Assembly: GCA_036345935.2 (NCBI GenBank)
Contig: JADWOT020001206.1
Location: 33,001 to 97,000 of the forward strand
DNA from: Taenia hydatigena
Taxonomy: Eukaryota > Platyhelminthes > Cestoda > Cyclophyllidea > Taeniidae
Length of the DNA stretch: 64,000 nt
Reading direction: 5' to 3'
Part shown: positions 38,601-52,458 of the stretch, piece after piece
Layout of the letters: each line of letters starts with the position of its first letter
How positions within the stretch are numbered: the stretch's first letter is position 1
Notes under the pieces: model-generated
Told to the model about the DNA's origin: nothing
The model's input: the letters and a program-made list of their open reading frames with translations, nothing else
The model's database searches: none
Made by a program: the position numbers and the translations under genes

Positions 38601-40420
38601 TGAAATGGATGGTTACTTGACTAATGGCCTTAATTTATGAATTGACTTGCAAGAAAATCGTCTATGATAGTGCCACAATTCCAGCGTATATGCAAGGAGG
38701 TTGACTAAGATTTACTTTTCTGGTCTCTTTCACCTCGTCCTGTCGCTTCGTTATAAGTGAGTGGTGGCGGTTGGGAGAGATCTATTCCGCTATACTCCCG
38801 ACAACCGGGTAAAAGAAGCTAGACGTTAAGGTTGCTCCCTCATAAATGTGTAGACATGGATCTCAATGACCAGACTGCATGTCATTAATTTTGACAAAAT
38901 ACTTAGTGAAGGCGATCTCTATGTGGTGAAAGGAGGCAGTAATTTGATCTGCATCCTAAAAATCACGAGTCAGCTTTAAGGAGAAAGTAGCATTCGTTTG
39001 ATAAATACTGCCTGCCAAAATTTTGAATCGAGAGGTTTTATATCTAAAATGTCAAATTCGCGCATACGTACTTTGTGCAATTTGGCTGCTGGAAGTACTA
39101 CACTCCGGCCCATGTAGAACGAAAGGATTAGGGAAGCACTATCTTCTATCATATGTCATTTTCCACCCCTACTTAGTTTTTTTTTCAGTCCCATGCGGTG
39201 GTTCCCATTTTACTCTATTGTAAGCAATGAAACGCCGCATAATCGCGTATTGGGTTTTGCAGACAGAATGTGTGGTCCCAAATATTGCATTGGAAAAGGA
39301 AACGGCAATGGGCACGGCTGACCGTCATCTCCCTGCACGTGCATCTACCACAACACCAAAATTTTCAGCCAACAGAAGACAAGTAATAATAAATTTTCCT
39401 GATTGAATAAAATAGCACTCCTGCTTTACGAGATCACTCACAATTAATCTACTAAGTTTCCAGCATGCGTAGATGACATGGCATCCCGATCTGACAGAAA
39501 CGTGGTGTCCTATATCCTATTTCTTTTAGTCGAACAGTGCCTTTTATGTCAGCAGCTGTAACATTAGAGCTGTGGATTTTAGCCCTGCCTGCAAAATCTT
39601 GCCTGAGGCATAGTAAAATGTGGTCGAGATAAAGCACGATCATGGTATTTGTAAAAGAAGGAAGTTCAGAAATAAAATCTTTTACCTCTACTGGCTTAAA
39701 GTAACTTATGCTTGCTTACTCCTTTCTCCAGCCCTACCAAGTAGAGAAAAGAAGCGGTTTGTATCAGCATAATTTAGTTGTGAAAGTCTAAACTTTGTCG
39801 CGTCTCTGTGTGACGCATATCTTAGGCGCCAATGCTAGTGCGTCATAAATGGCTAGGGAACTGTGCCTTAGAGAGCGGAAGTGATTGAGCTGATTTACGA
39901 GAAAAAAGCAGTGGAAAATGAACTTGGTGCTAACAAGCGGTGGTGTAATATTATGAATAAATCACTCAAACAAAGAACATTGTTTTGTATAATCAGCTTA
40001 GAACATTTTAAAGTCGCCTAAGTGAATTTTATGTGCATGCCTTATCGCTGATTGTCGCGATCTTGTGGTGGGTCGTAAAATGAAGTTGAGTTTCCATGCG
40101 ATCCTCATAGAAATTGTTGGTTGCGATGCTGACTTTTGATTGAATATTCTTTGAAAGCCTCCGTCATCAGCACTTCCTATCCCTTCACTTCTTCGTATTC
40201 ATTTAATTAGTTCCAGTTAACCACACGAGGTGTTGTGGTAGTCCATGTGTCGATCATACGTAGGCACAATGACCTTGGTTGGTAGTGCTAATACAACCTA
40301 TGAAGGTGATGACTAAAAGGTCAAACCCATCTTAATACTAGCCGGATGATAACAGCTGGTTGTTTAACTCTCGATTTAGATTGCGGGTGCCCGGTCAGAG
40401 CCAGTGCCTTCGATGATAAG
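35640..40420. other. Gene-free stretch with a purine/pyrimidine-skewed left end
   Basis: The first 200 bases are strongly purine-rich on the plus strand, so the minus-strand ORF at 35,638-35,937 reads as Ser/Pro/His-rich sequence. This resembles the composition of the tracts at 4,430-4,640, 12,420-12,590 and 44,400-44,760. The rest holds only short ORFs without domains. Confidence 0.4.
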
Positions 40421-40424
40421 CTGG

Positions 40425-40600
40425 GTTTTGGGCTGCACCAGCAGTGCAAAGTCCTTCTGTTTACCGACTTTTGTGTCTTTTTTTGTCTTTAGGGAGGTTC
40501 TGGGATGCCGTATTGGTGGCAAAGAAAAGCGTACTCTATCTTAACTACAATTCTCGCATTTGCTATCAATTTGGGCATTTTAGACGGCTGGTTTCCTACC
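40425..40600 (+). repeat. Dispersed repeat, copy c
   Basis: This aligns with the second half of copy a at 8,890-9,065. Shared landmarks in order are TTTGGGC...CCAGCAG, TTTTGTCTTTAGGGAGGTTCTGGGA (copy a: TTTTGTCTTAGAGGAGCTTCGGGA), TATTGGTGGCA, a GCG-ACTCTAT string, and an ATTTTAG. It lies about 31 kb from copies a and b in the same orientation, so this is a dispersed family rather than a local tandem repeat. Confidence 0.65.
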
Positions 40601-43600
40601 CTGTCTCTCCCCAATTTCGGTTCCACTTGCGCAGATTTTGGTGCGATTCATGCGGTTATATATTGAGCACTTAGCCTGCTAGTCATTTGTTGACTGCTAT
40701 ACGACCATCACATAAAATATGATTCGAGTTGCCTCTTAGGCACAGGCTTAATTTTCATATGAGCTAGTGTTTGTGGTTGACCCTAAGCCAACGGACCGGC
40801 TTCATGAAGACTTAAGGAAGTTATTGGGGAGGCTGTAGCAGACTTAACCATTGCGATTGTCGTTTAAATTTTTTGACGTGCGGATATGAAAGTTATCTCG
40901 TGGCAATGCTAAATCGTGTGCGGCGCACTGGTAAACGAAGTTGACTTAGTGGAATGGATGCAGGTGTATGATTGTGATGCTTTCAGTTCTTCTTTGGGAA
41001 TTTTTAGGGCCTCAAAGAAACCAAACAACTGCTGACCTTTTTCTTTGCCACCCTTTGCAAATCTGTCGTAAGTCAATAAAAGCTGAAGACACGAATTGTG
41101 GTCATAGGTAGGGAAACAGACAGATTTTCTGACGCGGAGAGGAGGAGCAAACTATTAAGCTCGTTCTTTTAGACATAAAGTTGGACAAATCAAATGTTTC
41201 CTCTACTTTCTTTACTTAATTCATTCCATTTTTCATACAGGCAACGAAGTTGGTGGCGGCGGTGGTCGGGTGTGGCAGTAGACTTCTGACTAAGACAGAT
41301 TATCTGGTCAAAAGTGTGCACCTGAGACTGCTATTTGACATGAGCTTGACTGCTTTTTAGACAGCTGGCAATGGACTAGCAGTCGTCGCAGAAAATGGAT
41401 TTGCCAGTATGGACGTTGTGGTAGGCAAAGAGCACGTTTGACAGTGAGAATGAGGAGTGCAATAGAGGCTTGGAGGAGAATTAGCTGAATGACAGTAGTG
41501 CGAAATCGCATTTTTACTTCTAATTGCATTGTATTTTGGATTTTTACTCCTCTGCTTTAATGAGGCTTAGCTCCTTTCTCTCGTGGGATTTGGTCCTTTG
41601 CATCTACAACAATTTTACGGCAGCTTGATCAAAATAACATCAGGGTGGGTGACTTTAAAATGATTGCACTTTGGTTTGAATCCACTCCTTTCCAAAGAGT
41701 TCTGCAGCTTGACTCTGTGTGGATCATAATGATCAAGATAAGGAGTTACTGAGCTCCCCTCAAAAGTGCACAATGCCCTATTTTGCCATTATTTTTGCTC
41801 AAAAGGTAGAATGTTTTGACTTCTTTGATCCGCATTGTACTGTAGGGCCATACGCATCAAGATGGTAGCGATTGTAATGATAATGACTCAGAAATCTGGG
41901 TAGAAACTTATTATTATCTTGTAAGGGCACCAAAAGCAAGGCATGGCATAGAAGGGCTCAATGCTCACATCGCATTCTTTTGCATTTGCATGCAGTGCCA
42001 GTGTTCTCATTGGTCTTCCTTTGTTTCGGCGATTGAAGTAGCTAAGTAAAATAAAATAACTGCTACTCAGGATAGAACTTTAAGAAACCCTAGACATCAA
42101 GTCCTTTATAGCATGTCACTTTAGGCTAGAAATACCGGTGTGCGAATTCGCGTCAGTAAGAACCACAATTATAGTAATGGCGCCGAGAATTATTCGGTAT
42201 TCCTAGCTTCACTGAAATATCAAACATTGTGATTCCTCTACTACTGTTCCGTTAAACTTCTACTGAAGAAGGTAACACTTGAGGCCACCTCAAGGGCACC
42301 ACCAATTCTATCAAAAGCGTTAATTATTTAAACAAACAAGTCTTTAAGGTGTCACTCAATTGTGCGTGCGATCCAAAGAAAAAGTCGATTCTAATATTGC
42401 ACGGGTTCCTCGGTCTGTAGGTATGTGACCCATTCATTTATAAATGGGGTAACCTATGCGTGGTAAGAAACAGTAAGCCTCTCAAGTTAGGATGATCCTT
42501 ACCCTAATTTCGAGCAACTGGTTAGACATCAAGAATTCTCACACTTAGCATACACCGAATTGGATTCCCATACATGCTTGCCCGCTTAATCTCCACAAGG
42601 TGTGCGGAATTTCATTCCCTGTCTATTTTGAAGGGCATTCACCATTACAACTTTTCCCTATCGTCCTAGCCTAAACTGCTTCTACAAAATGTGAAGTGAA
42701 TCATTAATGCCATTGAATTGCTGCTCACCAGACATTGCGCAGTCTAATCGGCAGACGGACTAGGGCCTAGGTAGACTGTCGTAAATTCACAAAAGAAGCC
42801 ATTCAACCCCAGAAGCAAAATGAATTGGGTCAGATTTGCTACTCAGTGGCATAGCTGTGGCAGTAGTCCCTATGTCGCGTGCTGTACCAAGATCGCCCCA
42901 CTTATATGGTGCCTGAATGCGCAATGGTGCCAGCTGAATTGAAAATAAGTAATAATTGTTTAACAAATAGGTATGCAGTTTAGTGTTTAAATCAGCAATA
43001 ACTAACGGCTTGATTTTGCGCTCATATCCTATGGATAGAGTCTGATCCCTAAAGGCCTAACACCAAATTACTATTAATAATAACACTTTATTTCTTATTG
43101 CCGAAAAAACTGTCTCAAATTTATCAGCGACCGATTTTCAAAGTAGGGGAAACATGAGGCGATGAGATACTTGGTGGAATTCATTGTACCTCTTCTTTCC
43201 TTTAGAGGCGTACATAAGTCTTTTACTGACTAGGTAAATAAATCCACTTAGAGATATTTTGACTTGGTCTTAGCACTACCGCTAGTAACTCATACATAAA
43301 CTGCATGCTGTAGCACCCGCGACACCTATGGAGGGTGCACGACGACAGCTCGTTTATAATGGCATCGCAACACTTAGTAGCGGTAAATGTGTTTTCATTT
43401 TTACTTGGAAATTTTTGTTTGCGACTATCAAATACAATATCTGGCGCTCGAAGGTCAAGCTACTTCCCTTATTGCAAAATCCTCATCCATTAGCGAGATT
43501 GTCAAGGTAGACTAGCAGCAGCCGTTAAACAGATTTTCGTCTTCTTCTCAATCAGTTCACTGTTTGCAATGCAATTTGGGTGTTTGGTGCGCGGGTTTAT

Positions 43601-45484
43601 TGTGAAAAATTGGTGGCGTTTTTGTGTAGGAAATAGTAAAAGAACAATCCCATATGCGAAAACCTAACTATAATCACTAATGATTTAGTGCATACACACT
43701 GTGAAGTGTTCATCGAGTGGTGTATTTATTCAACGCCTATCGGCTTTAATTTCCCGATTTTCTTAGGTGTTGCAGGTACACACCTTCCCTTCATCATTTA
43801 TGGCTAAATGTTTGGCACATAATTTTAGTGGTCGCAAGGCATTGAATCTGCTAATTTGATCGGCATCACTGGGTTCTTCAGAATGTAGGGCATCAATGGT
43901 CAAGTGCAATGCCACAGCATTTGTATCCCATGAGTCCCTTTTAAATGATTTAGTTATCTACAATACATTGGGGTTAACAATGAACCCACAGAGCCTCATA
44001 ATACAGATGAACTTGACTTACAGTGTTGACCAACTCAAATTATTCGCACACTGCATATGATCAGCCGTGCTTATGCTCAGCAGTGCATGCAGTGCCAGTG
44101 AAAGTCGTGAAGAGGTCATAAAGTAGAGCGGAATCCGATTCCGGGATAAGTGCGCTTTACTTACTGACTGCTAAGCAGCCATGGAGAGGCGATCAAGGGA
44201 TCGGTAAAGAACAAGGTTGTGTGATCTTATTATATTGCAAATGAGTAAATGCGAGTTGAGAGAGCTAAATGGGGACTGAGGACTTTGGTGAGAAGCGAGA
44301 AAGTACCTACCAATCTGCTTAATGTTGTATTTGAGAATCGATGATGCTGACGTAGGTGGCACTGTCTGCAAAGCAAAGGAAAATAGAGGGTCTGTGAACA
44401 TCTGTACACCAATTTTACATTTCTAAGTGTGTATGTTAAATATTAATGGGTCGATTTGAATTACTGATGGGTCGGTTAGTAATGGATGACAACTTTGAGA
44501 GAGGGAGATGGTGCGAGTTACGAAGCTGTATGTGGTCGAATTTGTGAGTGTGGTTGTGATGTTCATTTGCAGGCACAAAGTGACGTGTTGGTGGGTATGA
44601 GAAGGTAAATACAACAGGGACTTCTCATCGCCTTATTCGAGGAGCATTCCACTGCGATTAAATTCACTCGTGGGTCACAAGGGAGGGCAGGAAGTGGATA
44701 GAGTGGAATGGTGTGGAGAATGTGAGAAAAGCACAACCGAGCACAGATATCAGCCAAGTAAGTAAAGCAAAAGTAAGTTGCAGTCATTTTGCATTGGTGT
44801 TAAAGAATATGACCTTTTATTTATATTCTAGACTTTATACATCTACTTAACGCAGTGCTGCATTCAGGCGTACACAAGCCTCCTCAGTCGGCACCATGAA
44901 TCCCCTGTTCATTTACTTACGTTTTCAAAAGTATTTTTCTCATGGTCTTGAGTCATATAAGTTGTGCTTAGCATTAACACTATGCATGTAGCACATTTGA
45001 CTTGTGGGTCTTTTTCTTGCACAACTAGCAAACATGTGGTGGCTGACCTCGTAAGTTCATCAGGAGGAGGGCCAAGAAAGAAGCTTGGGATAAGCGGGGG
45101 ATCATGGTTAATCTCCGATATTGGAACTGAGACTACCTTGGGCCCTCATCTTTGCATCGTGACAAATGAGCCTTCTTTTTGGGTCCTGTCAGTAACCTTA
45201 TGTCCTACTACACATACAGCATATATTTTCCCCGAGTGTTGTCTCCTTTGATTTTTAAGGTGGCATCAAGACGTATCAGATCTTGCATAAGCATGCCAAT
45301 GATGTTCATTTAAGTAAAACATAGTGCTTTTATTGCTATTTTACACCCCTTTACTCTTGTATTCCATTTAAGGATGACAATGTGATTATATGCATCAGGC
45401 GGTGTCATAATGCTCTTGGCAGCACTCTACTTAAGAGCAATGAAAATACAATGCACTTAAAATACTCTTCTTCTATTTAGGTAG

Positions 45485-45500
45485 TATATATATATGTATA
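45485..45500. repeat. Short imperfect TA microsatellite
   Basis: This is an alternating TA run broken by a single G, 16 bases in all. Confidence 0.75.
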
Positions 45501-47391
45501 AATTGAGGTGATCGAACACTGTTTTTAAGTGTTTTGAGCATTTTATGTGCTCATTTCCAAAATTGATGAGGAAGGAAAACCCAAATTAGTCTAACGGCAC
45601 TACAGTAAGTGAAATCCTCTCATTACTTATAGTTTACTTATATCCTTTAAAGAATGTGTAGGGCGGAATCGTATGAGATACCCTGCAGTATGTGCTGGCA
45701 GATGTTCATTGTGCATATCTTGATTGAGATATGGACTCACAGCATTCGAAGGACAGCTATTAGGTGCGCTCTGTGGACTAGTAGCTAGATACGGAGGTTC
45801 CTAGCAGAGGTGCCTCTCTGATGTGTCAAATCCGAGACTGGCCGCTCTTTGAAAGAATTCGACAAGTAAAGTCGCATCTGGTGATGACCGTCCTGTTCAC
45901 TGACGACTTGCGGTTCTTTCGCCTATGAAAGCTGTGCGATGCGGTGTAGATTTGACACAATATCCCGATGTCAGCAGGTCTGTAAACGTTCTTTGGTTTT
46001 TAACTTGTCAAGCCCTCTTCTTACTTTTCAAAGCTATTCCATGCATCTGAAAGTGACGTAATCCTTGTCCCAAGTTGGCAATTGGGATCCAATGCTGCTT
46101 TCATGGTCTTCTGCTTCCCCGCAATTTTTGTTGTTCACTCCCACTAGTCGTTTTCTTGAAGGTTGTGACCAGTGTTAGGATATAGCCTACTTGATTCAAT
46201 GGCATAAATGATTCTGGTACAGTTTAGACAAGGGAGCAATGAAGGCCTGCAGACCGCATTCCGAAGAGTATAATCCATACTAATACATTACAGTTTCATG
46301 CCAAGAAAACACATTCGCCCAAGCGTCTACCACTTGGATTCCTCAGTTTTACTTAAAAGGAGATACGTATCCTAGTTCAGTGTATTTAGCTTAAACTTGG
46401 AGTATGCATTACTACTATGAATGCTTTCAAATGCTTCCTGCTTACTACTTACCACTAACACTCACTTACCGCCCACGAAGTTCCGGGTTCTGTGCAAAGT
46501 TGAGACAGATTTATCGTAGACCAATTGTCAATGACAAAATGTCAAGAGCGGTTGCTGAATGGCAGTGGGAACGATTAGCAAGGCTATGAGCTAGAAAATT
46601 CCAAGGGTAAAGTCGGCAATAGAAGATGTCAAACTGGCATCGCAAGGCTTGAGGCTTCATTTCACTGCAGCGGACAGGAAGACGTCTAATAGAGACTAGT
46701 GAATGCCCGCGAGTATCAATTGAAACCTCGTTAGTTGGTCATAAGTTGTCACATGGATACAAGTACTGCCGTGCTACCCGCAACATTGATCAGTGGTGTC
46801 TAAACTGACCTGACTACCACCTACATCCAAGAAAGCCACTGCGATGGCGGATGTCGGCTTTTAACCTGAAAAATTAAGGGTTTCCTTTAGTTTTAAATCC
46901 TCCTAGTCAATTAAAATTAAATGCGTTTTAAACATCCAATCTAGTGGACTCAATAATACAATGTGCCTCTTTTGGCTGGCAGAATGATACTCATTCAGAT
47001 TCCTTACGAACTCACTGTACTCCGCAGAACTGCTGCCAACATAGCCGACCAGCCCAGAAATAATCGTGCTGCTAGAGCTTGAAATTAAAAATCTGATCTA
47101 AAAGGAATTGAATGCAGTTGGTGTCCTTTGTCATCACTCTTAGAAAAGCTAAGGTCCTATTAATTGAGAATTAATGGAACCACATTAAATGTTGCGAAAT
47201 TACATTCTGGTTTTGCTTCCACATACGTATTTATATATTCTGGCAAGCTTCATAACGTCTTGCGTAAAAATTTGATTAGTGAGGCATGCCTATAAGTCGA
47301 TTTGGCTGCTCACATTGGTTGCACAATATAAGATGATGAACATCTGACCGTAACTGCTCCTACTCCGAAGGGCCATTACAAAGGTTCACAC

Positions 47392-47406
47392 TATATATAT
47401 ATATAT
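47392..47406. repeat. Short TA microsatellite
   Basis: This is a pure alternating TA run of 15 bases, the longest simple repeat noticed in the window. The scarcity of long microsatellites is itself notable for a 64-kb animal window. Confidence 0.85.
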
Positions 47407-50249
47407 CGAACCAATGTTAATCACGCAAACAAAGGGCCCGTTTGGTATAGGAGGTGTCTTCCCTGATCTGAAGACCAGTGGTAAAAATAATAATGCAGGG
47501 TAAAATGTCATTTAACATAACTTGGGACCTTTAAATGAGATTCGTCTTGTACTCTTGCCAAACCTCCACCACTGGCTTTACTAATGAATTTTGAATACAT
47601 TGTAACATTGGCTGCAACGGATGATCTTGAAACTAGAGTTAATAGCCGTCCACCTAAAATTCGCACCATTAAATGCCTCTTTAGCTAGAGACCTATCTGG
47701 ATGTCCCATGATATGCATGGGGTGCCTACATAGGTTAGTCGGACTCGAGTTCTGTCGAATAGTTGTGCCTTTAATCAAACATTGTAGAACTGTATCACGT
47801 TTTTTGTAAATGGATGTGATTACAGCGGTTATTGGGTTGTGACTTTATGAGGCCAGGGGATTAAAGGTAAGTCAACGTAGCAAATTGCATGATCGCACTC
47901 CATGACCTGTATGGCGGAACCCGGTTATGAGGCCCCGGATTTGGTAAGTCTAGGAAGCAATCATTCGTTTTCGGAAGGGCTAGGCTTGATAAAATTGGTT
48001 CATCCATGGGTGGTTACATCTCCTTACTTGCATCAAGCTAATTAAGCCCAAAAGTAGTGCCTTTAAAAGAAGCCTGGAACTTGCCACTTTTGCTCAGACG
48101 TAAACGAAATTCAACATCTATAATTCATCTGTAAATTATGACAAAGTGTAAAGGCTAGTTCAATGTTATGCCGCCAAACGTGGTCTTGGTGTATTCACCG
48201 CATCCAGACAAAGACCGATATCTCCCTTGCGTCCAGTACGGATGCCCCCTCTCGCGAGATTAAAATGTATCTATGCTTTTAGTCACTAATTCTGTCCCAG
48301 AGACTTCTGATTTGGTCTTTATACTGTAGCCTAATTCTGCCACCTACATTTGTCAAGGAAATATGCCGACCAGGATTTGGTGGGAAGAAGCATTTGCGTC
48401 GGTGAAATGGTACGATTTCTACGTTGGAGGCAAAAAATTAAGGTAGACACATGTGCCAATGTGTTGCATGAAGCTAGGATAATTTTGATTCAGACATTGC
48501 GTTGAGATTATAGACGTGTAAAGTGACTCCTCTGCATTTGGGTGATGCGATGAGATTTAATGCAAAAGATGATAAACTTCAAATGCAGGAGGGCTGCAAC
48601 GGCATTACCTAATACTAAGGGGAGAAAAGTGGCAACATTTGCAACTAGAGATGGATAGATCGCAGAAACATGGAGGTGTGTAGCATTTACAACTGTGCTT
48701 AAGCAACCTCTGGACTTTCCTTGATGGATTTCGCTTGTAAACCGTTAAGGAGAATCAAACCGAACACTGCTAATTTTGCAAGGAAAGTAACCTTAGTCGG
48801 AATTAAAAGAGGTAAACTTTGAGAAGAGAGTCGTAATGCCTCAAAATTAGTCTCATTCCTTACTCATCTGACATTAGTTCAGCGCATCAAGGAGTTATGG
48901 TACTCAAGTGAAATACCTGTAAACTGCTGAACTTCCCCGATGTGACAATTTCCTTCCTTGGGCTAATACATCACCGTCAAAATAAAAGTGCGCATAGTCC
49001 TTAGCAGTATTTTATGTGCAGCTACAAAGCAGAAGTTCGTGGCATATTTTATGGGTTATTCAAGCAGTAAAGATAAATAAAAGATTTTTGCTGGTATGAA
49101 AATGAGTGGGGTTGAGTAACATGTAAACAGCGTCACGTACAGCATGCAATTGTAGTTAATATTTTGAAGCGACCTAAGTGATTTAATGTGCTCTTAATCA
49201 CACAACCGGTAGCGTTAATTACTTTAAAATCACGAATTTCGTCATTGCTTGAGGTCTTGCGGTTACGTGCCGCCATTATCGGTGTATTTGAGTGGCGCCT
49301 ACTAGAAGTGCACAAATCAAGCGCGTCCTCACAGTGTAGGCCTATAGACAGCAGAATGAAAACATTTTTTAATCACTCTACTTGCGGAACTTTTCCAAAT
49401 GCTCTTATTCAGCTTTGATTTGCAATCGCAATCCGCCTCAATATCGAGGAGTAGGTCTGTGATAAGTTTACTGAGTAGCAGAAGTTGTTTACAATAAGCA
49501 TACGCTGTCAAAGGGACAAATCACATTCCTCGCATTTGAATCGGTATGAGAATAATAGGTTGATTCTACTTCCACAGACGCCCAGAGGGATGATGACCTA
49601 GCGAAATATGCGGAGTGTATTTAGTGCGCATCGTATGTTGACCTGTTCAGATTCTAGACGTTTTAATCAGCACGGAAGACAACAGTTTTAGTGCCTCAAA
49701 ATACATAAAACACTGAAAAGTGCACGTCCTAAATTTTCGGTTAGCTGCCAATAACGTATGGATACTTGTAGACATAGTTATAATATGGGATTGAAATTTC
49801 ACAAACAAACCGCCAAATTCCTCGTCGCCGCAGCGCGCCCAAGATAACGGATCACTTCACTGTAGATTATTTGGATAAACGAATAAGACCCTACTCGCTA
49901 ATACGTTGAAAGTTGATAATGAATTGGGCACAGCTAACTTTGTGTTGTCCTGCCCCTAATGCAAGAACCGAGGACACATTACGCCCATAGGATTTAAAGC
50001 AAGACTTAACCTTCTCTAGCTCAATGACTTCTTTCTGTCTAGGCCAACCTCGTTAGATTAGCTTAAAACTGGTGCAGTCTAATAACTGTTTGCGTTGCAA
50101 CTAGTAGCAGTATGCAGCATAAAAAGAGGTGTCATGATTTTCATAAAGTGAGTAGCTTTGTTCTGGCAGGCATGATAGGCTTTGCAGTGGCTTCTAATTT
50201 AATTCATTGACCTACGACCTGGTGGATAGTAGTCATTGTTGAAATAGAA

Positions 50250-50760
50250 GATTAAGGGCTGAAGTTTATGTGGCGGATGTAAGGGTGGACGGGCAAGGGC
50301 TTTTGTGGCTATACGCAGTGTGAAGCTAGTGAATGCTGCAGTGGGCCGTTCCGGGGTTATGGATGCATCACTGGTGCCAAACGCTGAAAATGCTGAGGAC
50401 AATATGCAACTAAGGCGACCGGCGCCTTTGTTTAAACAGCATAATTCGAGTGCACACTTCTTTTCTGTATTTCCTTGCTACCGATACGTGCTTTCTCATT
50501 TCATTCGCACTCACGCTTTTCGACTTTCTCGTTTTCTAATGAAAAAGCTCTCAGTTTCTCTTGTCCAGCATCGACCATGTCCTACTTTTTGGGCCAATGC
50601 ATTAAACCTCACACCTTTCGACTCCTCTGCTTTCCTCTCCATGCAAATGATGCCACGATGGACACAAGGACATCCTCGCCACTTGCAGCCTAGACGCAGC
50701 CCCGCGTCTGTCCGCATTCGAAGTCGTCCGGATTGTTAACGGGTGTGACTGCACAATGTA
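50250..50760 (+). repeat. Possible dispersed repeat related to 24.3 kb
   Basis: It has the same succession of composition as 24,275-24,940: a GC-rich start, a pyrimidine-rich middle (50,450-50,640) and then a GTCTGTCCGCATTCGAAGTC stretch near 50,706, aligning with TATCCGTCTTTGAACTCGTC near 24,871. The ORF at 50,305-50,739 (144 codons) spans it but reads as Ser/Phe/Arg-rich with no domain and is not conserved with the ORF at 24.3 kb. I therefore regard it as an ORF by composition. Confidence 0.35.
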
Positions 50761-50769
50761 GGGCACCAC

Positions 50770-51910
50770 GTGAACCTACAAGCTTGGTGGGCGGTTGAGT
50801 GTCTGAATAGTTCTGCAGATGGTTAAGGTTGTCTACTTAGGCTTATTTATGAGTTTAAACAATGAAACTCAAGATGTGTTCTGTAGATCCAGGGCAAATG
50901 TCGACTTTGCAAGAGCCAATGAGGAGAGGCAAACCACAAGTGCGGATCTGTATAATGGTGGATGACAAGAACTAAAGCAACCTTGCGTAAGAAAGAGAAA
51001 CGCAGTCAACAATCAATATTAGCAGGTGATGGCGTCACTCTTAGAAACATTTACTTTCTCGTTGAATTTAAGGTCAAACCTGTTAGTGTCACCGAGTAAG
51101 GGCCAGCATTTTATAGAAGTTTCCTTTCGTAAAGCGCAGAATCTCTTCGGTTACAATCCTATGCCTATTACAAGTAAAATGACACTTTACGCTCTTCATT
51201 CCACTTAAATGGCGGTGTTAATGCGGTTGTTGAGCTATCAAATTTTCTACAATGCTCCATTTTTTCACCTATACGGCTAAAATCGGCTAGCATTAGGCCT
51301 TTAATGCACGATTCAGACATCCAGCCTTCCATGACCGGTCTCAATGAGTGAATCGCTGTGATGGCGCAAAGGATGGAGGGTGCTTCTGATCCAAAGGTAT
51401 TGTTAAAAATTGCTGCGATTGTAATCCACTCTTTTGCGTCAACATGAACTTTTGCGACCTCTGAAATCTAGCACAGACTTTCGATAGTCGCGCTACAAGA
51501 TTTCCTAATAATAATCTTTGTTTTATGCGCCATGCAAATGTTTTAACCCTTTATTATGTCTGAATTTCCTGATCATCCATCTAGACACTTTAACCGAAAA
51601 AGTGCATGCCATCAAGGTTTAAATGATCAAACACTTCCATTCTTCTATCGAGCGATTCTGAGTCACTTGATCAAAGTACGAGCTTGTCATATCATGTCCC
51701 GCTCTAATTTAACAGAGAATATCAACGTTAATGCTGATGCAGGTTTCCCATTTTCCGCAGATTTTTATCTTACTATGGCGGTATGGTGGCATAGCGCACC
51801 TTCACCTTTTTAAAGTGCATTCAGAGTGTGATACCTACCATACAACTAGACTTTTGTGTTCTGGATTGGATAGCATACCATTAAAATATTTTTTAAGCAA
51901 CTTAACAAAG
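50770..51910. other. Gene-free stretch
   Basis: No supported gene or RNA. The overlapping plus-strand ORFs at 51,556-51,958 are short and have no domain. Confidence 0.45.
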
Positions 51911-51915
51911 TTATA

Positions 51916-52320
51916 TCAAATCGCCGGTTCGCTGGCTCTTTTACCTATTCGTGCATAAATGCAACCAGCACCCTTTGGATCAAAGGGTGCATAGGACTTT
52001 CGGGAGTTTATGTCTGCGGATATCACTTGATTTGTTGATTGCAGCAAATACACCTTCGGATGATTTGCAAGCGATGTCAAAAGACCAGTATTTATGACCA
52101 GAAGCCGCAAGGCAAGCAATCTGTCACTCTGCTTAGCAGCATGGGGTCTTTTTGAATATGAGACATTGGTTCCTCTGATTTGATTTCGTAATGGGAGGTC
52201 ACTATTGATGGCCCTCACGGCATTTTTGGCGTAGAAAGCCTTGCACATGTATAATAAGATACGTTCTTGGCATGCAAATAACTCTCTTAATGATCTGTAA
52301 TTTTTCTGGCGAAAGCACAT
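51916..52320 (-). CDS. Unrecognised ORF downstream of the T-box gene (doubtful)
   Basis: This is an ATG-initiated frame of 134 codons on the same strand as the T-box gene, starting about 375 bp after its stop codon. The product would be basic, with no signal peptide, membrane segment or domain that I recognise. It is one of the longer open frames in the window, but its length is within chance expectation for 64 kb. It could be an unrelated small gene, an alternative 3' exon supplying a C-terminus to the T-box protein, or chance. I saw no convincing acceptor site that would decide this. Confidence 0.15.
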   Translation of the reverse strand: MCFRQKNYRSLRELFACQERILLYMCKAFYAKNAVRAINSDLPLRNQIRGTNVSYSKRPHAAKQSDRLLALRLLVINTGLLTSLANHPKVYLLQSTNQVISADINSRKSYAPFDPKGAGCIYARIGKRASEPAI

Positions 52321-52452
52321 GCTAGCTGGAGCTAGAGTTCAGTGATGTGGAACCGATATATTTTGTACTAAAAGAAACTGAAGTGTGCTTGTTTAAAGCC
52401 GCCTTTTACCTCATGCAGTAAGGCGCAACAATTTCAATGGTGTGCTGTTTAG

Positions 52453-52458
52453 TTTATT
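52453..52458 (-). promoter_or_regulatory. Candidate polyadenylation signal (distal)
   Basis: AATAAA on the minus strand about 240 bp past the T-box stop codon, followed by further A-rich sequence on that strand. It is weaker than the proximal candidate because it is further away. Confidence 0.3.

Larger units (their letters stand above)
40700..50240. other. Gene-free stretch
   Basis: Nearly 10 kb without a supportable gene. Contents are short TA tracts (45,485-45,500 and 47,392-47,406), a purine-rich tract at 44,400-44,760 and short ORFs with no domain. I see no tRNA or element termini. Confidence 0.45.

Noticed and set aside
50305..50739. 144-codon plus-strand ORF, the second longest in the window
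   Set aside because: It follows a pyrimidine-rich tract giving Ser/Phe/Leu runs, and overlapping frames are open on both strands. It has no domain and is not conserved in the related segment at 24.3 kb.
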